A program made the translations under genes and the position numbers. The notes below the pieces were generated by a model. That model made no database searches. It was not told where the DNA came from and worked only from the letters and a program-made list of their open reading frames with translations. DNA of 8,616 nt, taken from NCBI GenBank assembly GCA_946886725.1, contig CAMPJF010000042.1, positions 1-8,616 of the forward strand, given 5' to 3'. The stretch's first letter is position 1; every line of letters starts with the position of its first letter. The stretch is from an uncultured Candidatus Saccharibacteria bacterium (GTDB lineage Bacteria; Patescibacteria; Saccharimonadia; Saccharimonadales; UBA6022). This document shows, piece by piece, positions 1-5,370 of the stretch.

Positions 1-19
1 GTATAAAAAGTCAATATAC

Positions 20-25
20 TCACCT
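20..25 (-). promoter_or_regulatory. Possible ribosome binding site of a gene running off the left edge
   Basis: The minus strand reads AGGTGA here, a six-base match to the anti-Shine-Dalgarno complement. Five nucleotides later a TTG codon (12-14) opens a frame that leaves the window after four codons. The site lies about 18 nt downstream of the stop of the amidotransferase-like gene, so a following gene in the same direction is plausible. Four codons are too few to identify it. Confidence 0.28.
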
Positions 26-42
26 TTTTCTACAACAACCTA

Positions 43-801
43 TTACTTGCTAAATCGTGACAAAAAGCGGGATATCCGCTTCGGCTTTGCCGACATCTTA
101 ACTGCCTGGGCTGGGTGCATTCGCTTAATACAGCCTTTTACAAACTCTCCATATATCTTTGGCGCGGTATCGTCGGATTCTGCATGCCATTGCACGCCGA
201 CATGCCCGCGTCCGGCAATCGCCTCGATACTGCCGTCTTTTGAGCGGGCGACAACGCTAAATCCTGGGGCAACATCGCGCACAGCCTGATGATGACGTGC
301 GGCGACAACCGTGCGATCGCCGTTATGATACCCTAGGAAATCTTGCTCAAAAACAATCTCATGATAGGCGGCCGCCCCGCTAGTTCCATGGTCGATTTGG
401 CTATGGATATCAGTCGCGATGTCCTGGTACAATGTGCCGCCGTAGTGAACATTCAGTAACTGCTCGCCGTAACATATACCCAAAATCGGCCGGCTCCACT
501 CGTCACAGGCGTCAATCAGCTGTCGTTCCCAGTCAGTTCGAGTGCGCGGCTCTTGTTGTTTTGCGCCCGCTACAAGTTGACCATACAGCGCTGGATCAAT
601 ATCTTCGCCGCCACTAATCACAATGCCGTCGCATAATTTCGCGGCGACCATAGGGTCAATAGTTGGATCAAGGAAAATCGGCTGGCCACCCGCCCGTTCT
701 ACCGCCAAGCCGTATTCGCGGCGTACATAATTGTATTCGACGTCCGGCTTAATTAAATTGCTATTGTCGAAACACATTGTGATACCGATGATGGGCTGCA
801 T
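43..801 (-). CDS. Class I glutamine amidotransferase-like hydrolase (peptidase C26, gamma-glutamyl-GABA hydrolase family)
   Basis: A 252-residue protein of the PuuD/peptidase C26 family, soluble enzymes that hydrolyse gamma-glutamyl amide bonds. Seen in the sequence: the oxyanion/entry motif SGGEDIDPALYG (residues 63-74), the nucleophile elbow GICYGEQLLNV with Cys110, the RHHQAV segment (169-174), and the His-x-Glu pair in GVQWHAES (His206, Glu208). The Cys-His-Glu triad is therefore complete. The elbow residue after Cys is Tyr, where Arg is common in the family. Length is normal; the last 25 residues are basic and look like a tail outside the domain. The ATG start has AGGA nine nt upstream. 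The stop is TAA followed at once by TAG. A promoter and the ileS terminator lie upstream, so it is transcribed apart from ileS. The substrate cannot be told from sequence: gamma-glutamyl-GABA, a gamma-glutamyl peptide and a cell-wall peptide are all possible. Confidence 0.9.
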   Translation of the reverse strand: MQPIIGITMCFDNSNLIKPDVEYNYVRREYGLAVERAGGQPIFLDPTIDPMVAAKLCDGIVISGGEDIDPALYGQLVAGAKQQEPRTRTDWERQLIDACDEWSRPILGICYGEQLLNVHYGGTLYQDIATDIHSQIDHGTSGAAAYHEIVFEQDFLGYHNGDRTVVAARHHQAVRDVAPGFSVVARSKDGSIEAIAGRGHVGVQWHAESDDTAPKIYGEFVKGCIKRMHPAQAVKMSAKPKRISRFLSRFSK

Positions 802-827
802 GTTTGTTTTTCCTGCTTATGTCTATA

Positions 828-856
828 TTTATACTCTGAAACACCGCAAGGTACAA
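828..856 (-). promoter_or_regulatory. Promoter of the amidotransferase-like gene
   Basis: On the minus strand, TTGTAC (851-856) and TATAAA (828-833) are separated by exactly 17 bp, a good sigma-70-type arrangement. The predicted start of transcription is near 821, giving a leader of about 20 nt that includes AGGA at 811-814. A second element, TGCTATAAA (862-870), resembles an extended -10 box just upstream and could act as an alternative start. Confidence 0.6.
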
Positions 857-870
857 TCCTATTTATAGCA

Positions 871-910
871 ATGAAAATCCTCGCTAGTTTTTTTGCACTA
901 GCGAGGATTT
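871..910 (-). terminator. Intrinsic terminator of ileS
   Basis: A perfect 14-bp inverted repeat (arms 875-888 and 897-910) with an 8-nt loop lies 20 nt past the ileS stop codon. On the minus strand the stem ends in GGATTTTC, giving a short U stretch. The U tract is modest but the stem is long and perfect. Its position between ileS and the next promoter suits termination of ileS transcripts. Confidence 0.8.
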
Positions 911-930
911 ATCGTTCCGCTACTGTAGCC

Positions 931-3789
931 CTAGGCTTTTTGCAAAGAAATATCTAGCCGAGCGCCCTCGACCTTTACTACTGTCTCGTAATGATCGTAC
1001 GTGGCGTTATTTAGCGTATCAGCAAGAACTTCTGCGCTAATCGTACCGCTAAATTCAGCAATCGCTTTTTGTAAATCATCATCTTCGGTAGATAGACCGA
1101 CGTTAATTCGGTCGTCGACGTTTAAGCCGGCCGCCTTGCGTGCGCTTTGGATGTGACGGACAACTTCACGCATTAAGCCTTCGCGCTTTAGTTCTGGCGT
1201 CAAAGCCAGATCAAGCTGCAAAATATCACCCTTAATCACCTGCTTAACATTCAACTCTTCAGTCAGGATATCTTCGAAATTAACAAACTCACCAAGCGTT
1301 GGAATCGTAACGCTCGCAAGCGGCTGACGCACCTTCTGACGCTCTTTAGCACGAATACTCAGCCCCTCGTTAACATATTCACGTACTGTCTCCATATCTT
1401 TAACGACCAACTCGTTGATATGCCCTGTTTTTGGCCAATCTAGTAGGTGAACACTTTCGCCACCAGTCAACTTTTGATACAGCTCTTCGGCTAGGAACGG
1501 CGTAAATGGCGCTAGTACCTGAGATAGCTGAACAAGAATATAGTGCAACGTACGGTATGCGTTATTCTTATCTTCGATTTCATCCGACTTCCAGAAGCGG
1601 CGGCGACTACGACGAACATACCAGTTACTCGCATCTTCGATGAATGGCAAGATTGGCTTGACGGCATTAGGGATATCATAAGCATCAAGATGCTTTTCAA
1701 CTTCGGTGGTCAACTGATGAACTCGACTCACAACCCATTGATCAAGTGGGTTTTCAAGGCTCTGTGACGGATCGGACAGATCGCCTGTAAATTCCCAACC
1801 ATCAACCTCTGCATACATCGTAAAGAAGTCGTACATATTCCAGACCATCGAAAGCTTGCGCGCCACATCCCCTACTTCTTTATCTTGTAATGCAAAATCT
1901 TCACCGTTAAGCAGCGGACTTTGCAGCAGTAAGAACCGTAGACTGTCGGCAGAGTACTGATCCATCAATACGTTCGGGTCGGTATAGTTACCGTAGCTTT
2001 TGCTCATTTTGCGACCATCGTTGCCGGCGACATTACCAGTGACGATGACATTTTTAAATGAATTTTCACCAAACAAAGCCACGCTCATCGAATGCATGTA
2101 GTAGAACCATGCACGGACCTGACCTATATATTCGACAATAAAGTCACCGGGGAAATTAGCTTCGAACTTTTGCTTGTTTTCAAAAGGATAATGGAACTGC
2201 GCAAATGGCATACTACCAGCTTCGAACCAACTATCCATAACCTTATCGATGCGCGAATACGTTACACCATCGATCGCAAAAGTAATATCATCTACCCATG
2301 GACGGTGATAATCATCCAATTCAACACCGCTCAGTTCTTTTAGTTCAGCGTAGCTGCCGACAACTTTTACGTGCGTTTTGCCGTCAGCATCAACCCCCTT
2401 CCAAACAGGCATAGCTGTCGCCCAGAAACGATCGCGAGAAATATTCCAGTCTGGTGCCTGTTCGATAGTTTTTGCAAAGCGGCCGTTTTTAACGTGCTCC
2501 GGGAACCAGGTGATGTTGCCGTTTTTCTCGAGCATCTTTTCGCGCTGTTCGTCGATATCCATGAACCAGCTTGGGTGCGCGCGGTACATAAGCTTCGTAC
2601 CGCAACGGTGGCAGTGCGGGTAACTGTGGCGAATATAGTCAATCTTCCAGACGATACCGCGCTCGTGCAGATCTTTAGCGATTTGCTTGTTAACCTCCCA
2701 AACGTTTTGGCCCTTCCAATCACTCTCGGTAAATACGCCGTTGGCGTCAATTGTATGAACGACAGGGATTTTATTCTGTTTTGCCATAACGAAGTCCTCT
2801 TCACCGTATGTTGGTGCGATGTGCACAATGCCCGTTCCATCTTCCACGCTCACATAGTCCGCATGCCAAACCTTATGGGCGTTCTCACCCCTATCCTCTC
2901 CAAGAAGTGGCTCGTACGACTCGCCAACTAATTCTTTGCCTTTCAGTTCGCGAATAATTTGGTATTCAAGTTGTTGGTGCTTTTGGTCGGTCATAACCTT
3001 TTGTATAAGTTCTTTAGCGATAATTAAGTGTTCACCGCCAACTTCGACTTCGGCATAGACAATATTTTTGTTCACCGCGACCGCCGTGTTGGACGGTAAC
3101 GTCCATGGCGTTGTTGTCCATGCGAGTAGCGTCAAACCATTCCTTAGCTTGAACTTCACATACACACTTGGATCAGTAACATCCTGATATGCCCCAGCAT
3201 CCATGGTGACTTCAGCTTTTGATAACGGAGTAGCGTCCAGGGTACAGTACATCAGTACCTTTTCACCTTCGTAAATCTTGCCTTTTTCATACAGGTTCTT
3301 AAACGCCCACCAAACGCTTTCCATATATTCTTTGTCCATGGTTTTGTACGCACCCTTAAAGTCTACCCAGCGACCAATACGATCAACCGTATCCTCCCAC
3401 AAGCTACTGGTTTGCACCATGTTTTCGCGACACGCGATAATATACTTTTCGATTCCGTAATTAATCACCTCTTCGCGAGAATTAATGCCAAGTTTCTTTT
3501 CGGTGTAGCGTTCTGCAGGCAGTCCGTGACAGTCCCAACCCCAGACGCGCTCGACGCGCTTACCTTTCATCGTCTGGTAGCGCGGGATGACATCTTTAAC
3601 AATCGAGCTAAGAAGTGTTCCGTGATGTGGGACGCCAGAAATAAACGGAGGTCCATCATAAAAGACGTATGAATTATCCTTGGGTCGCATTTCAACAGAT
3701 TTTTCAAACGTTTTGTTTTTCTTCCACTGCGCGACGATATCTTTTTCGTACTCTAATGCGCGGCGCCTGCTGTTAGCTTTGAATTTCAT
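931..3789 (-). CDS. ileS: Isoleucyl-tRNA synthetase, archaeal/eukaryal-like type
   Basis: A 952-residue class I aminoacyl-tRNA synthetase that charges tRNA-Ile in the cytoplasm. Seen: the first active-site motif in GVPHHGTLLSS (HIGH position = His55-His56-Gly57-Thr58), GWDCHGLPAE (84-93), the CP1 editing domain with WTTTPWTLPSN (224-234) and APTYGEEDF (325-333, keeping the Asp before the aromatic residue), PHCHRCG (391-397), NISRDRFW (449-456), KMSKS (594-598) and the anticodon-binding-domain stretch WYVRRSRRRFW. The GEEDF and CHRCG contexts and the lack of a C-terminal zinc finger place it with the type 2 (archaeal/eukaryal-like) enzymes, the group usually less sensitive to mupirocin. Odd points: the last His of HIGH is Thr, and the CXXC usually found after the PVW stretch is replaced by KGVDADGKT. 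Start: ATG with AAGGA six nt upstream. A T-box leader precedes it and a strong hairpin terminator follows. The family assignment is secure. Confidence 0.98.
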   Translation of the reverse strand: MKFKANSRRRALEYEKDIVAQWKKNKTFEKSVEMRPKDNSYVFYDGPPFISGVPHHGTLLSSIVKDVIPRYQTMKGKRVERVWGWDCHGLPAERYTEKKLGINSREEVINYGIEKYIIACRENMVQTSSLWEDTVDRIGRWVDFKGAYKTMDKEYMESVWWAFKNLYEKGKIYEGEKVLMYCTLDATPLSKAEVTMDAGAYQDVTDPSVYVKFKLRNGLTLLAWTTTPWTLPSNTAVAVNKNIVYAEVEVGGEHLIIAKELIQKVMTDQKHQQLEYQIIRELKGKELVGESYEPLLGEDRGENAHKVWHADYVSVEDGTGIVHIAPTYGEEDFVMAKQNKIPVVHTIDANGVFTESDWKGQNVWEVNKQIAKDLHERGIVWKIDYIRHSYPHCHRCGTKLMYRAHPSWFMDIDEQREKMLEKNGNITWFPEHVKNGRFAKTIEQAPDWNISRDRFWATAMPVWKGVDADGKTHVKVVGSYAELKELSGVELDDYHRPWVDDITFAIDGVTYSRIDKVMDSWFEAGSMPFAQFHYPFENKQKFEANFPGDFIVEYIGQVRAWFYYMHSMSVALFGENSFKNVIVTGNVAGNDGRKMSKSYGNYTDPNVLMDQYSADSLRFLLLQSPLLNGEDFALQDKEVGDVARKLSMVWNMYDFFTMYAEVDGWEFTGDLSDPSQSLENPLDQWVVSRVHQLTTEVEKHLDAYDIPNAVKPILPFIEDASNWYVRRSRRRFWKSDEIEDKNNAYRTLHYILVQLSQVLAPFTPFLAEELYQKLTGGESVHLLDWPKTGHINELVVKDMETVREYVNEGLSIRAKERQKVRQPLASVTIPTLGEFVNFEDILTEELNVKQVIKGDILQLDLALTPELKREGLMREVVRHIQSARKAAGLNVDDRINVGLSTEDDDLQKAIAEFSGTISAEVLADTLNNATYDHYETVVKVEGARLDISLQKA

Positions 3790-3805
3790 AGTATTTCCTT
3801 TCGTT

Positions 3806-3841
3806 AAAAAACAAAAAATCCCTGTTTAGTCACTGGAATCC
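3806..3841 (-). terminator. T-box-controlled attenuator terminator before ileS
   Basis: On the minus strand GGATTCC (3835-3841) can pair with GGGATTT (3816-3822) across a 12-nt loop. This gives four Watson-Crick pairs with G-U wobbles inside and at the base, followed by six T, one G and six T (3806-3818). The stem is weak but the U tract is long. The 5' arm shares bases with both 3' strands of the antiterminator, so the two folds exclude each other, as in a transcriptional T-box. Control of translation instead is less likely: only TTCC/GGAA could mask the ribosome binding site. Confidence 0.68.
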
Positions 3842-3867
3842 GCAATGTGCGGACGGTACCATCCAGT
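3832..3867 (-). promoter_or_regulatory. T-box antiterminator
   Basis: Read on the minus strand: helix A1 is ACTGGA (3862-3867) with TCCAGT (3832-3837), 6 bp. A 7-nt bulge TGGTACC (3855-3861) follows. Helix A2 is GTCCGC (3849-3854) with GCGGAT (3838-3843), 6 bp with one G-U, closed by the 5-nt loop ACATT (3844-3848). The family's invariant antiterminator bulge is UGGNACC, where N pairs with the tRNA discriminator base. N is U here, matching the A discriminator expected of tRNA-Ile. Confidence 0.88.
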
Positions 3868-3869
3868 TT

Positions 3870-3890
3870 CTAAAAAGAGATTCTTTTTAG
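3870..3890 (-). promoter_or_regulatory. Stem III-like hairpin of the T-box leader
   Basis: Minus-strand CTAAAAAGA and TCTTTTTAG pair perfectly over 9 bp around a 3-nt ATC loop, two nt before the antiterminator. Stem III of T-boxes has no conserved sequence but normally sits directly 5' of the antiterminator and stacks on it, which fits this position. Confidence 0.65.
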
Positions 3891-3966
3891 CGCTTAGTTG
3901 TTCGCAGTAACGTCGCGCTCACGTCAGGTTCTAGTCAGCCATAGCCTTTCTTCCTGAATAACCTTC

Positions 3967-3981
3967 GCGGTTGATAGCCGC
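3967..3981 (-). promoter_or_regulatory. Candidate isoleucine specifier hairpin of the T-box
   Basis: Minus-strand GCGG and CCGC close a 7-nt loop CTATCAA. The loop holds UAUCA (3972-3976): the Ile codon AUC flanked by U and A, complementary to U33-G34-A35-U36-A37 of a GAU-anticodon tRNA. A purine after the codon is usual in T-boxes. However, the codon normally lies in an internal loop of stem I rather than a small terminal loop, so this is a candidate. The neighbouring hairpin CTCCA-TTCG-TGGAG (3985-3998) contains an AUU, but that seems locked in a UUCG tetraloop. Confidence 0.4.
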
Positions 3982-4013
3982 TCACTCCACGAATGGAGGT
4001 GTTACTATATTAA

Positions 4014-4043
4014 ATTGTACGCTAATACGGGCCTATTATGCAA
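4014..4043 (-). promoter_or_regulatory. Promoter of the ileS T-box leader
   Basis: Minus-strand TTGCAT (4038-4043) and TACAAT (4014-4019) are 18 bp apart. The -35 box overlaps the last codons and stop of the VKOR-family gene. The predicted start near 4007 gives a leader of about 218 nt. TATAGT, a few bases downstream, is another -10 candidate but lacks a -35 box at the right distance. Confidence 0.5.
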
Positions 4044-4653
4044 ACAATGCGTCGCCAAATTTCAGCACCACCAGAACAGCCATCAAAACAATCCAACTTG
4101 CCACAGCGAGCTTATGATAGTCTTTGCCTAGGAAGATTTGTATTTTTGCGCTCACAGCTTTAGGAAAATTGAATGCATTCTCGCGAAGATTATATGACGT
4201 AATAGTAGCAAGCAGTATCGTAGTGCTGAACGTAACCACTAAACACCATGGACATAACACCTGGATGTCATATACGCTATTAAAAAAGAGCCAATAAGCA
4301 AACACTGCGCCTAGCAGGTAGCCAAGATTAGCATATACATAAAACCAGCGCGGTAATTTAGCCTGCGCCAAACCGAGCGCAGCAACAACAATCACAACAG
4401 GAAATGCCATCAAACCGATGAACATATTAGGAAACCCGAATACCGTTGCCTGCCAGGTTTGCATGACCGTCGAACAGTTCAAAACAAGATTGAACGAACA
4501 GCTCAACGTAGTTGTTGGATCCTTCAGCAGGTGAAACTCTTCGACCGCAAGCACAAAACTAGCAATCAGTCCGACAATACCAAATGCCAACATCGTACCA
4601 AACAACCCCTGATATTGGGGCTTTGGCGATAATAATTCTTTTAGCTTAAACAT
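4036..4653 (-). CDS. Vitamin K epoxide reductase (VKOR) family membrane protein
   Basis: A 205-residue integral membrane protein. VKOR homologues in bacteria re-oxidise DsbA-like proteins and pass electrons to quinones, replacing DsbB. Seen: five hydrophobic segments at about residues 17-37, 74-96, 105-125, 133-152 and 181-198; the loop cysteines Cys52 and Cys60 with the family-like LNCS and GFPNMFIG stretches; and the active-site CPWC at 134-137. All four redox cysteines are present. The C-terminal thioredoxin domain fused to some bacterial VKORs is absent. The first 8 nt overlap the end of the thioredoxin-like gene, which suggests translational coupling, and GAGG lies nine nt before the ATG. 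No DsbA-like partner is in the window. The quinone or electron acceptor used is unknown. Confidence 0.92.
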   Translation of the reverse strand: MFKLKELLSPKPQYQGLFGTMLAFGIVGLIASFVLAVEEFHLLKDPTTTLSCSFNLVLNCSTVMQTWQATVFGFPNMFIGLMAFPVVIVVAALGLAQAKLPRWFYVYANLGYLLGAVFAYWLFFNSVYDIQVLCPWCLVVTFSTTILLATITSYNLRENAFNFPKAVSAKIQIFLGKDYHKLAVASWIVLMAVLVVLKFGDALFA

Positions 4654-4903
4654 AGTAACTTACCTCACTAATCGTTGGTAGCGGACGGCCGCGCCATAAG
4701 TTCTGCAACACCCCATCGTCACTCAGTGCGGCAATGCTTGGATATTCAACAATGTCATACGTCCTGCAAAACGATGCTCCTTCACGTGTCTCTGGATCAA
4801 TCGTTTCAAGTTCGTGGCCAGTCTGACGCGCAAAATCACGCAGATAATCTATCACTTCTCGTGCATGGTCGCTCTCTTGTTTGTAAATAACGACTGCCTT
4901 CAT
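4646..4903 (-). CDS. Small thioredoxin-fold protein lacking the CXXC motif
   Basis: An 85-residue protein with a thioredoxin/glutaredoxin-like layout: a short first strand (MKAVVIYK), a helix where the redox motif should start, a second strand around residues 32-35, and VEYPSIAAL (52-60), where the Pro matches the cis-proline before strand three. At the usual CXXC position it reads QESDHA, so no dithiol is present. The only cysteine is Cys46, in SFCRTYD. It cannot be an ordinary disulfide exchanger; a monothiol, binding or scaffold role for the VKOR-family protein is an inference from the 8-nt overlap. It starts 6 nt after the nrdR stop with no clear ribosome binding site, so translation probably depends on the upstream gene. 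Its fold is inferred from pattern only and its function is unknown. Confidence 0.8.
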   Translation of the reverse strand: MKAVVIYKQESDHAREVIDYLRDFARQTGHELETIDPETREGASFCRTYDIVEYPSIAALSDDGVLQNLWRGRPLPTISEVSYYV

Positions 4904-4909
4904 ACACTA

Positions 4910-5359
4910 CTACTTTCTGCGGCGCTGCTGCAAAATTTCCTCAAACTCATCAAGAGTCTTGAACTCATGATATACACTCGCAAAGCGCACGTACGCCACT
5001 TCGTTACGAGCCGCCAGCTCGTCCATAACAAGATCGCCAATCTGACTTGATGTCACTTCACTTTCGCCCAGCTCGTACAATGCGTCTTCAACGCCGTTAA
5101 TCATTTCCTCAACTTCAACTTCACTCGAGAAAAATTTACCGACTGAGCGTTTGATTGCAATAGATAATTTATCGCGGTCAAACAGTTCACGCGAGCCATC
5201 CTTTTTGACAACCGCCAAATTCGGACGCTCGATTCGTTCGTAAGTCGTAAAGCGGTGTTTGCCATCATGCGATTCACGACGACGACGAATCGTGACACCG
5301 TCAGCAGACTCACGAGACTCAATGACGCGGCTGTCTCCAATTTTATACTTTGAGCTCAT
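4910..5359 (-). CDS. nrdR: NrdR-family transcriptional repressor with a degenerate, cysteine-free zinc ribbon
   Basis: A 149-residue homologue of NrdR, the ATP/dATP-sensing repressor of ribonucleotide reductase genes. Seen: VIESR (12-16), RRRRES (25-30), RFTTYE (36-41), then a complete ATP-cone from about residue 47 with VVKKDGSRELFDRDKL (50-65) and AYVRFASVY (122-130). Length equals the family norm. The four zinc ligands of the N-terminal ribbon (Cys3, Cys6, Cys31, Cys34 in E. coli) align with Ser2, Tyr5, Ser30 and Gly33, and the protein has no cysteine at all. The arginines and RFTT linked to DNA contact remain, so binding without zinc or a changed target are both possible. GAGG lies six nt before the ATG, which supports this start. 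It sits 11 nt after ftsZ and ends in two in-frame stops (TAG TAG). No ribonucleotide reductase gene or clear NrdR box was seen here. Confidence 0.9.
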   Translation of the reverse strand: MSSKYKIGDSRVIESRESADGVTIRRRRESHDGKHRFTTYERIERPNLAVVKKDGSRELFDRDKLSIAIKRSVGKFFSSEVEVEEMINGVEDALYELGESEVTSSQIGDLVMDELAARNEVAYVRFASVYHEFKTLDEFEEILQQRRRK

Positions 5360-5370
5360 CCGTTACCTCT

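Larger units (their letters stand above)
3806..4007 (-). ncRNA. T-box riboswitch (tRNA-Ile responsive leader of ileS)
   Basis: The minus-strand leader between a promoter and the ileS ribosome binding site shows the 3' half of a T-box clearly: a 9-bp stem III-like hairpin, a bipartite antiterminator helix with the 7-nt UGGUACC bulge, and an overlapping weaker hairpin followed by 12 U in 13 nt. The bulge nucleotides UGGU would pair with the ACCA end of uncharged tRNA-Ile and stabilise the antiterminator, letting transcription reach ileS. The 5' half is atypical. I cannot find a long stem I with the usual AG-bulge and distal-loop modules. There are two small hairpins, one with an AUC codon in its loop, then a segment with competing folds (arms UCAGG/CCUGA or AGGUU/AACCU), then AGCGC/GCGCU, which may form a stem II-like element. 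The 5' boundary is set from the predicted promoter. Confidence 0.82.

Noticed and set aside
12..14. Partial minus-strand CDS starting at TTG
   Set aside because: The ribosome-binding-site-like AGGTGA is suggestive, but four codons give no coding evidence, so only the site is listed.
2371..2931. 186-codon open frame on the plus strand inside ileS
   Set aside because: It lies wholly antisense to the conserved IleRS coding sequence, has no ribosome binding site or recognisable domain, and is a frame shadow. The same holds for the long antisense frames in ftsZ (5822-6394) and murI (8129-8401).
3790..4035. A tRNA gene or small protein in the ileS leader
   Set aside because: The short stems do not form a cloverleaf with a T-arm, no frame longer than a few codons has a ribosome binding site, and the T-box elements account for its 3' half.
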